DNA from: an uncultured Eubacteriales bacterium
Lineage (GTDB): Bacteria; Bacillota; Clostridia; Oscillospirales; Oscillospiraceae
DNA: 5,348 nucleotides
Direction: 5' to 3'
Assembly (NCBI GenBank): GCA_900556535.1
Contig: USPI01000106.1
Span: forward strand, 1 to 5,348
The notes beneath the pieces were generated by a model. The model searched no databases. It saw only the letters and a program-made list of their open reading frames with translations, and was not told the DNA's origin. A program made the position numbers and the translations under genes. This document shows, piece by piece, positions 1-5,348 of this stretch. Positions within the stretch are counted from its first letter, which is position 1, and each line of letters begins with the position of its first letter.

Positions 1-1289
1 TCATAGGCTCGATGCTTATCGACACGCGATGCATACCCGACGTTATCGAGCGCCTGCGTTCCGCGGAGTTTTACGGCAGACAGAATCGTGATATATTCGA
101 TACGGTATACGCCATGTTCTCCTACGGTCAGACCATCGACCCCGTAACGATACTTGACCAGATGAAGGTCAGGGGCGTTTATACTGAGCAGAGTCCGGCG
201 TATATAGCCGAGCTCATGCGCGTTACGCCCACCGCGGCAAACGTCCTTGAATACGCCGCCATCGTGCGCGACAGGGCGCTGCTGCGAAATCTCGCTGCGG
301 CGGCGGACGAGATAAACAATCTCGTCTACGAGGGCTCGGGCGAGGCGGAGAATATCCTTGAGGCGGCAGAGAGTAAAATTTACGCTCTGCGTCAGGGCAG
401 AAACATAGGCGGTCTGCTGCCCATATCCACGGTCGTTCAGAATGTCTATGAGAGCATTTCCGCCGCCGCAGCAAGCGGGCAGTCCATTCCCGGTCTGTCC
501 ACGGGTCTCAAGGACCTCGATAAATTCATCCTCGGTCTCAACAAGGGCGAGCTTATTCTCATTGCCGCGCGCCCTGCTATGGGCAAGACGAGTATCGCGC
601 TGAACATTGCGATGGACGTTGCGAAAAATTCGGACAAGACCGTCGCGGTGTTTTCGCTGGAAATGAGCCGCGAGCAGCTTGTCAGCAGGCTTCTTGCGCG
701 CGAGGCGTCCGTTCCCTCGCAGAATATGCTCACTGGTCAGCTCAGCCCCGACGAATGGCGCCGCCTGGCGTCGGCAGCGCAGCTCGTGAGCGCGACGGAT
801 ATGCGCATTGACGATAACTCCATGCTCACCGTTGCGGACATGAACGCGCAGTGCCGCAGACTTTCAAACCTCGGTCTTGTCGTCATCGACTATCTCCAGC
901 TCATGCAGTCGGCAGGCGGCAAGAGCAGCTATAACGAAAACCGCCAGCAGGCTGTCAGCGATATAAGCCGTATGCTCAAGATCATGGCAAAGGAGCTGAA
1001 TGTTCCCGTCATATGCCTGAGCCAGCTCAACCGTGCCGCTGTCGGCAGAAGCGACAAGCGCCCCATGCTCAACGACCTGCGCGACTCCGGCGCTATCGAG
1101 CAGGACGCCGACGTTGTCATCGGTCTGCACCGCGAGGGGTACTACGATCAGGAAAGCGCGGATCCGTATCTTGCCGAGGCGATAGTGCTCAAAAACCGCA
1201 AGGGTCAGACGGGCACGGTCTATCTGCAATGGCTGCCGGAGTTCACGAGCTTCGGAAACCGCAGCGCAAAAACCGATGACGATTATTGA
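1..1289 (+). CDS. dnaB: Replicative DNA helicase DnaB (5' partial)
   Basis: This is the hexameric ATP-dependent helicase that unwinds the replication fork and recruits primase. The reading frame is open from base 3, and the first ATG at 12 is an internal Met: the family motif (I)GSML(I/L)D already begins before it, so roughly the first 20-30 residues lie outside the window. Counting that Met as 1, the N-terminal primase-interacting domain runs to about 95 (TPTAAN at 72-77), followed by a linker and a RecA-like ATPase domain from about 160. Visible there are Walker A ARPAMGKT (186-193, Lys192), the catalytic Glu217 in FSLEMS, Walker B with Asp293 in VVIDYLQL, SQLNR (337-341), the DLRDSGAIEQDAD block (355-367) and KNRKGQTG (394-401), which holds the Lys394 and Arg396 that act in trans on the neighbouring subunit's ATP. 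No intein interrupts the P-loop. The stop lies inside tilS, so the two genes are co-transcribed. Identification is secure. Confidence 0.97.
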   Translation, partial: IGSMLIDTRCIPDVIERLRSAEFYGRQNRDIFDTVYAMFSYGQTIDPVTILDQMKVRGVYTEQSPAYIAELMRVTPTAANVLEYAAIVRDRALLRNLAAAADEINNLVYEGSGEAENILEAAESKIYALRQGRNIGGLLPISTVVQNVYESISAAAASGQSIPGLSTGLKDLDKFILGLNKGELILIAARPAMGKTSIALNIAMDVAKNSDKTVAVFSLEMSREQLVSRLLAREASVPSQNMLTGQLSPDEWRRLASAAQLVSATDMRIDDNSMLTVADMNAQCRRLSNLGLVVIDYLQLMQSAGGKSSYNENRQQAVSDISRMLKIMAKELNVPVICLSQLNRAAVGRSDKRPMLNDLRDSGAIEQDADVVIGLHREGYYDQESADPYLAEAIVLKNRKGQTGTVYLQWLPEFTSFGNRSAKTDDDY

Positions 1290-2613
1290 TTTTATAAATG
1301 AAAACGAGCTTCTTCGCTCGGGCGACAGAGTGCTGTGCGCAGTCTCGGGCGGAGCGGACTCCATGTGTCTTGTGCATTGGCTCAGTACCCACGCCGAGGA
1401 GCTCGGAGTGAGCGTTTGCGCCGCAAGCTTTGACCATATGCTGCGCGGCGAGGAGTCGGCGGGGGACTGCCGCTTTGCAGCGGCGCAGTGTGAGCGCATG
1501 GGCGTTGAATGCGTGACCGGGTGCGGCGATGTGCGAAGCTATGCAAGGGAAAAGGGCATGAGCGAGGAGGAGGCGGCAAGAGCCTTGCGCTATGACTTTC
1601 TCTCCCGTGCTGCCGATAAGCTCGGCTGCAATGTCATTGCGACCGCGCATAACGCAAACGATAATGCCGAGACCCTGCTTTTAAACCTCACCCGCGGCGG
1701 CGGGCTGAAGGGGCTGTGCGCAATTCCGCCGCGGCGCGGGAATATCATTCGCCCGCTGCTGTCAACGACAAGGGAGCAGATCGAGGCGTATAATGCGAAA
1801 AACGGCGTGGAGTTTGTCACCGATTCGAGCAATCTCGGCGATGATTACACGCGAAACGTTATCCGCCATCACGTCACTCCGGTGCTTGAGGGCATAAACC
1901 CCGCGCTTTTTGACGCCGTTTCGCGCACGGTGCAGAGCCTGCGCGAGGACGAGCGCTGCCTTGACGATATGGCAGCGGCGGCATACGATGAGTTTTATAA
2001 AAACTCGTCCTTTCCCGCCGATAAGCTCCTATCGCTTCCCAAGTCCGTTGCGATGCGTGTCTTGCGCATGATATGCGGCAGGGCGCTGAGCTTTGAGCAC
2101 GCACGGAGCGTCTATGCCATTTCCTCCGGCACGCAGCGCCGCGAAACGCATATATCCGGCATGAGCGTGAGCTGCGACAGGGGAGTGCTTCACTTCGGAC
2201 AAAAAACGCGGCAGCTCGGCGAATACGAGCTTCTGCCCGGCACGGAAATATACCTTCCGGAATGCTCCGTGACGGTAAAGACGGACATTGTCGAAAATTG
2301 TCCGCAAGTTTTCAAATCGTTTAATATTTTTCACTTTAAATGTGACGCGATCTGTGGTAACATATCCCTTACGCCGCGAAAAAACGGAGATAAGATAAAA
2401 CTCAGCCGCAGAGGCTGTACGAAAAGCCTCAAGGACCTGTTCAATGAGGCAAAGCTCGACAGGCAGCAGCGCGACTTGACGCCTGTTTTGCGTGACGAGC
2501 TCGGTCCCGTCGCCGTTTACGGCTTCGGGGTCGCGGAAAGATGTATTGCAGGCCCCGGAGACAAAGCGCTTCGGGTGACAATAAATAAAACCAAGCTTAC
2601 GGGGGACAATTGA
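1276..2613 (+). CDS. tilS: tRNA(Ile)-lysidine synthetase TilS
   Basis: A cytosolic enzyme that uses ATP to attach lysine to C34 of the CAU-anticodon tRNA-Ile, making lysidine so that the tRNA reads AUA and is charged with Ile instead of Met. The 445 residues fit the family (about 430-475). The N-terminal PP-loop ATPase domain has SGGADS at 24-29, FDHMLRGEES (52-61), the variant HNANDNAET (125-133) where many homologues have HHxDDQAET, RPLL (159-162) and DSSN...YTRNVIR (183-197). A central tRNA-contacting region follows to about 330. The TilS C-terminal domain runs from about 360: LTPRKNGDKIKLS, TKSLKDLF (382-389) and VYGFGVAERC. The ATG at 1276 is chosen because FINENELLRSGDRVL is the usual family N-terminus. 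It overlaps dnaB by 14 bp and has no well-spaced Shine-Dalgarno (GGAAA at 1254-1258 is too far), which suggests translational coupling. A patch at about 2285-2345 is AT-rich compared with the rest. Confidence 0.97.
   Translation: MTIIDFINENELLRSGDRVLCAVSGGADSMCLVHWLSTHAEELGVSVCAASFDHMLRGEESAGDCRFAAAQCERMGVECVTGCGDVRSYAREKGMSEEEAARALRYDFLSRAADKLGCNVIATAHNANDNAETLLLNLTRGGGLKGLCAIPPRRGNIIRPLLSTTREQIEAYNAKNGVEFVTDSSNLGDDYTRNVIRHHVTPVLEGINPALFDAVSRTVQSLREDERCLDDMAAAAYDEFYKNSSFPADKLLSLPKSVAMRVLRMICGRALSFEHARSVYAISSGTQRRETHISGMSVSCDRGVLHFGQKTRQLGEYELLPGTEIYLPECSVTVKTDIVENCPQVFKSFNIFHFKCDAICGNISLTPRKNGDKIKLSRRGCTKSLKDLFNEAKLDRQQRDLTPVLRDELGPVAVYGFGVAERCIAGPGDKALRVTINKTKLTGDN
2601..2606 (+). promoter_or_regulatory. 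Probable ribosome binding site for hpt
   Basis: GGGGGA ends 10 bases before the ATG at 2617 and lies within the last codons of tilS. It is an imperfect Shine-Dalgarno, with G-U pairing needed in the middle. It helps choose between the two nearby ATGs (2617 and 2624); only 2617 is in the hpt frame, and the frame from 2624 ends after a dozen codons. Reinitiation by ribosomes finishing tilS could contribute as well. Confidence 0.5.
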
Positions 2614-2616
2614 GAA

Positions 2617-3156
2617 ATGAGAAATGACATTGAGAGAGTGTTTTTCACCGCTGAAGAAATAGAAGAAAAGGTAGCTGCGCTCGGCGCGCAGATATCCGCG
2701 GACTTTGAGGGCAAGCAGCCGCTGTTTGTCGGCGTATTGAAGGGCTGCTTCGTATTTATGGCTGACCTCATGCGCCATGTTTCGATACCCTGCTCCATGG
2801 ACTTCATGGCCGTTTCCTCGTATAAGGGCGGCATGACCTCGACGGGCGCAGTCGAGATACACAAGGACCTCGGTCAGAATATCGAGGGCCGCCACATAAT
2901 CATCGTCGAGGATATTCTCGACAGCGGCAATACGCTCAATTACCTCCAGACTTATCTTCAGACGCGCAAGCCCGCTTCCATAACCATCGCAACGCTTATG
3001 GATAAGCCCTCGCGCAGAGTCGCCCCCGTTTACGCGAAATATTCCTGCTTTGAGGTTCCCGATGAGTTCGTTGTCGGCTACGGTCTTGATTATCAAGAGC
3101 TTTACCGCAACCTGCCCTACATCGGCGTGCTCAAGCCCGAAATATACATGAATTAA
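2617..3156 (+). CDS. hpt: Hypoxanthine (guanine) phosphoribosyltransferase
   Basis: A cytosolic purine-salvage enzyme that joins hypoxanthine (and usually guanine) to PRPP, giving IMP or GMP plus pyrophosphate. Its 179 residues are the normal bacterial length. Motifs are in the expected order: the PPi-binding LKG loop (41-43), the flexible loop [11 protein letters not shown] (67-77), the PRPP loop [10 protein letters not shown] (97-106) with the acidic pair Glu98-Asp99 and the likely general base Asp102, LMDK (127-130) with the purine-contacting Lys130, and [22 protein letters not shown] near the C-terminus (151-172). The start is 3 bp after the tilS stop, so the pair is probably translationally coupled. 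Firmicute enzymes of this family are known to be inhibited by (p)ppGpp; the sequence alone does not show that here. The gene is called hpt or hprT depending on the organism. Guanine versus hypoxanthine preference cannot be read from the sequence. Confidence 0.97.
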   Translation: MRNDIERVFFTAEEIEEKVAALGAQISADFEGKQPLFVGVLKGCFVFMADLMRHVSIPCSMDFMAVSSYKGGMTSTGAVEIHKDLGQNIEGRHIIIVEDILDSGNTLNYLQTYLQTRKPASITIATLMDKPSRRVAPVYAKYSCFEVPDEFVVGYGLDYQELYRNLPYIGVLKPEIYMN

Positions 3157-3172
3157 GAAAGGCGAAGGCCTT

Positions 3173-3178
3173 AAAGGA
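3173..3178 (+). promoter_or_regulatory. Ribosome binding site deciding the TTG start of ftsH
   Basis: AAAGGA sits 9 bases upstream of a TTG at 3188. There is no in-frame ATG or GTG between the end of hpt and this point, and the first internal in-frame ATG (residue 66) would remove the first transmembrane helix. Spacing and protein homology therefore both support initiation at TTG. Confidence 0.75.
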
Positions 3179-3187
3179 CGTGATTTA

Positions 3188-5188
3188 TTGAAACCTCAGC
3201 GCAACAAAGCGAGAGATATAGGCTTTTATGTTCTGATACTTGTGCTGCTTGCCTGCACACTGTTCACTTTGCTCAACCAAGAGGAAGCGACCGGACTGAG
3301 CTATGCTCAGGTCAAGGACCTCTTTAAAAACGAAAAGGTCGAGGAATTCACCTATAACGGCTCGAAGAATATCCTCGAGATGAAGGTCAGGGACTCCTCC
3401 GCAAACGGGGGCTATAAGCAGGTGTACTATAAGATGTACAGCTTTGCCCTGTTCCACGAAGACCTCGGCGAGCTCGTCGAGCAGCAGTACGAGAGCGGGA
3501 TAATCAAGGATTATCAGATCGAGCCCGTCCAGTCGACCTGGTGGCTCCAGCTCATACCGTATGTGCTGTTTATCGGCTTTATGATATTCTGGATCGTCAT
3601 GATGCAGCGCGCGCAGGGCGGCGGAGGTGCCGGCGGCGCGATGAAATTCGGCAAGGCGCGCACACGCCTCGGCAGCGAGGAAAAAAGCCGCAAGACCTTT
3701 GCCGACGTTGCCGGTGCCGATGAGGAAAAGGCGGAGCTTCAGGAGCTCGTCGAGTTCCTTAAAAATCCGAAGGCCTTCACCCAGATGGGTGCGAGAATAC
3801 CCAAGGGCGTTCTGCTCGTAGGACCTCCGGGAACGGGTAAGACCCTGCTTGCAAAGGCAGTCGCGGGCGAGGCGGGAGTGCAGTTTTTGTCCATCTCCGG
3901 CTCTGACTTTGTCGAGCTTTATGTCGGCGTCGGCGCATCCCGCGTGAGAGACCTGTTCGATCAGGCAAAGAAGGTCGCCCCTGCTATCATCTTCATTGAC
4001 GAGATCGACGCAGTCGGACGCCAGCGCGGCTCCGGTCTCGGCGGCGGTCACGATGAACGCGAGCAGACCCTTAACCAGCTCCTCGTCGAGATGGACGGCT
4101 TCGGCAACAACGAGGGCGTCATCGTCATGGCTGCGACCAACCGTGCGGACATTCTCGATAACGCGCTGCTGCGCCCCGGCCGCTTCGACCGTCAGGTCTA
4201 TGTCGGTATGCCCGATATAAAGGGCAGAGAGGCGATACTCAAAATTCACGCAAGAGGTAAGCCCCTTGCCGACGACGTGAGCCTCAAATCCATCGCAAAG
4301 GGCACGCCCGGCTTCTCCGGCGCCGATCTTGAAAACCTCATGAACGAGGCGGCGCTGCTCGCCGTAAGACGCAAGCACCGCTTCATCACGATGGAGGACT
4401 GCGACGAGGCGATACTCAAGGTCGAGATGGGACCCGAGAAAAAGAGCCGCAAGATCTCCGACAAGGCGAAGCGTCTCACGGCGTACCACGAGTCCGGTCA
4501 CGCGATAGCCTCGAAGTTCCTTGAGCACACCGACCCCGTGCACTATATAACCATCATCCCGCGCGGCATGGCGGGCGGCTTCACGCTCTACCGTCCCGAT
4601 GAGGACGCGGAAAACTTCACCTCGCAGTCGCAGATGTTCGAGCATATCGTCACCTGCCTCGGCGGCAGAATTGCCGAAAAGCTGTTCCTCGACGATATTT
4701 CCACGGGCGCCTCCGGTGATATACAGCAGGCGACCAATATCGCGCGAGACATGGTCATGCGCTACGGCATGAGCGAAAAGCTCGGCCCCATCCAGTATGA
4801 CAGCTCCGACCACAGCATATTCATCGGCCGCGATTTCGGCACGACCAAGAGCTACTCCGAGGAGACCGCAGCCGTCATCGACGAGGAAGTCAAGCGCATC
4901 TTCGACGAGGCAGCCGAGCTGTGCGAGAAGATACTCAACGAGCACCGCGAGACCCTCATAGGCGTTGCGGAGTACCTGCTTGAGAACGAGTCTATGGATC
5001 GTGATACCTTCGACTACTACTGCGAGCACGGCACCTTCCCCGAGCCCAAGCCCGCACCGGCGATGCAGGACGACACGATAGAGCGCCCCGCACGCAAGAT
5101 AGCGCGCTTTGACGATGCTCCCGAAACCGATGCATCGGCAGGCATGGCTGACGCTCCCGACGCTGACGACAGCAGCAAGACTGAATAA
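3188..5188 (+). CDS. ftsH: ATP-dependent zinc metalloprotease FtsH
   Basis: A hexameric inner-membrane AAA+ protease that extracts and degrades misfolded membrane proteins and selected regulators. It initiates at TTG. Residues about 11-29 form the first transmembrane helix, about 30-118 the extracytoplasmic domain, and 119-139 the second helix, followed by a Gly-rich linker (144-150). The AAA domain shows Walker A GPPGTGKT (212-219), a pore loop with YVG at 245-247 where FVG is typical, Walker B IIFIDEID (267-274), sensor Asn318 in AATNR, and the arginine-finger segment RPGRFDR (329-335). The M41 peptidase domain has HESGH (434-438), with His434 and His438 as zinc ligands and Glu435 as the catalytic residue, and the third ligand Asp511 in STGASGD. 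At 666 residues it is slightly longer than many homologues because of a Pro/Ala/Asp-rich tail from about 616. It is the last gene of the operon, 31 bp after hpt. Confidence 0.99.
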   Translation: MKPQRNKARDIGFYVLILVLLACTLFTLLNQEEATGLSYAQVKDLFKNEKVEEFTYNGSKNILEMKVRDSSANGGYKQVYYKMYSFALFHEDLGELVEQQYESGIIKDYQIEPVQSTWWLQLIPYVLFIGFMIFWIVMMQRAQGGGGAGGAMKFGKARTRLGSEEKSRKTFADVAGADEEKAELQELVEFLKNPKAFTQMGARIPKGVLLVGPPGTGKTLLAKAVAGEAGVQFLSISGSDFVELYVGVGASRVRDLFDQAKKVAPAIIFIDEIDAVGRQRGSGLGGGHDEREQTLNQLLVEMDGFGNNEGVIVMAATNRADILDNALLRPGRFDRQVYVGMPDIKGREAILKIHARGKPLADDVSLKSIAKGTPGFSGADLENLMNEAALLAVRRKHRFITMEDCDEAILKVEMGPEKKSRKISDKAKRLTAYHESGHAIASKFLEHTDPVHYITIIPRGMAGGFTLYRPDEDAENFTSQSQMFEHIVTCLGGRIAEKLFLDDISTGASGDIQQATNIARDMVMRYGMSEKLGPIQYDSSDHSIFIGRDFGTTKSYSEETAAVIDEEVKRIFDEAAELCEKILNEHRETLIGVAEYLLENESMDRDTFDYYCEHGTFPEPKPAPAMQDDTIERPARKIARFDDAPETDASAGMADAPDADDSSKTE

Positions 5189-5198
5189 AATGCAAAAC

Positions 5199-5234
5199 AA
5201 ACTGCCCGAGGTCATCCTCGGGCAGTTTTCGTTT
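5199..5234 (+). terminator. Intrinsic terminator after ftsH
   Basis: A perfect 13-bp stem (5199-5211 with 5216-5228) with the 4-base loop TCAT is followed by an interrupted T run (TTTTCGTTT). The stem core is GC-rich (CTGCCCGAGG). It begins 10 bases after the ftsH stop and ends the dnaB-tilS-hpt-ftsH unit. Flanking GCAAA (5192-5196) and TTTGC (5232-5236) could extend the pairing across an internal loop. The bottom strand also has a T-rich run after the stem, so it could work in both directions. Confidence 0.92.
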
Positions 5235-5289
5235 GCGTGAGAAATGACATCTTCCGCCCGAAACGCAGGGGCTGCCGCCAAGTTCACTA

Positions 5290-5318
5290 TTGAGAAAATG
5301 CTGTGCGTGTGTTACAAT
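5290..5318 (+). promoter_or_regulatory. Predicted sigma-A promoter for the next gene
   Basis: The -35 TTGAGA (5290-5295) matches TTGACA at five of six positions, and the -10 TACAAT (5313-5318) matches TATAAT at five of six. The spacer is exactly 17 bp, and a TG one base before the -10 (5310-5311) gives an extended -10. Transcription would start near 5325. The promoter lies after the ftsH terminator, which is where a new transcription unit is expected. The gene it drives is outside the window. Confidence 0.7.
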
Positions 5319-5348
5319 AAAAAATTGCATAGCGGCTCACTTTGAAGC
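5319..5348 (+). other. Start of the leader of the next transcription unit
   Basis: These last 30 bases follow the predicted -10 and contain no ribosome binding site, start codon context or recognisable RNA motif. They are likely the beginning of a 5' untranslated leader. Too little is visible to say whether it is a regulatory RNA. Confidence 0.35.

Noticed and set aside
12..14. ATG at 12 as the true start of dnaB
   Set aside because: The frame is open to the window edge and the residues before it (I-G-S) continue the conserved DnaB N-terminal motif, so the Met is internal.
864..1650. Overlapping minus-strand frames across the end of dnaB and start of tilS
   Set aside because: They lie opposite conserved DnaB and TilS motifs, with low-complexity translations and no family resemblance.
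2029..3096. 355-codon minus-strand open frame across tilS and hpt
   Set aside because: It spans the ends of two well-identified + strand genes and the junction between them, and its translation resembles no family; it is a composition shadow.
3143..3148. TATACA near the end of hpt as a -10 box for ftsH
   Set aside because: No acceptable -35 hexamer lies 16-18 bases upstream, and the bases encode the Hpt C-terminus.
3157..3187. AAGGCCTT palindrome (3165-3172) in the hpt-ftsH gap as a terminator or operator
   Set aside because: It has only four bases per arm, no loop and no T run, and is next to the ftsH ribosome binding site; too short to call.
3185..5287. 700-codon open frame on the minus strand across all of ftsH
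   Set aside because: It mirrors ftsH exactly, and G/C-biased third positions in the + strand gene suppress stops on the opposite strand. The translation has no recognisable domain, while ftsH is intact with every catalytic motif.
5250..5290. Possible small RNA or hairpin between terminator and promoter
   Set aside because: Only a 4-bp GCAG/CTGC stem with a 3-base loop is visible, and there is no promoter or terminator of its own.
5237..5293. Small frame from GTG at 5237 encoding 18 residues beginning like the Hpt N-terminus (RNDI)
   Set aside because: The shared 13-base string TGAGAAATGACAT (2618-2630 and 5238-5250) is near chance expectation for a window of this length. There is no ribosome binding site and the frame starts right at the terminator tail.

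Overview
The window is a chromosomal housekeeping segment from a bacterium that is most likely a GC-rich member of the Bacillota, class Clostridia. The Oscillospirales/Ruminococcaceae group is my best guess. The evidence is the tilS-hpt-ftsH order, which is a Firmicutes hallmark, the family-level sequence character of the proteins (for example the TilS ending with YGFGVAERC), and a TTG start with a good Shine-Dalgarno on ftsH. Third codon positions are mostly G or C. No mobile element, CRISPR array, tRNA, rRNA or defence gene is visible.

Layout, all on the + strand: the 3' part of dnaB, the replicative helicase (1-1289, 5' end outside the window); tilS, tRNA-Ile lysidine synthetase (1276-2613), overlapping dnaB by 14 bp; hpt, hypoxanthine phosphoribosyltransferase (2617-3156), 3 bp after tilS; ftsH, the membrane AAA+ zinc protease (3188-5188), 31 bp after hpt. 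A strong intrinsic terminator follows ftsH at once (5199-5234). About 55 bp further on, a good sigma-A type promoter (TTGAGA, 17 bp, TACAAT with an extended -10) starts a new transcription unit whose gene lies beyond the right edge.

The tight packing and the lack of any terminator before 5199 indicate one operon that links replication (DnaB), AUA decoding (TilS), purine salvage (Hpt) and membrane protein quality control (FtsH). In Bacillus subtilis, as I recall, TilS and HprT have been reported to act together on ftsH expression, so the cassette may be more than a convenience grouping. One feature that stands out is isoleucine codon use: by my hand count about 43 of 107 Ile codons in the four genes are ATA, the codon whose reading depends on TilS, although the genes otherwise prefer G/C-ending codons.

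I did not find a convincing undescribed system. The findings are modest: codon use, gene-junction architecture, regulatory signals and small residue variations.
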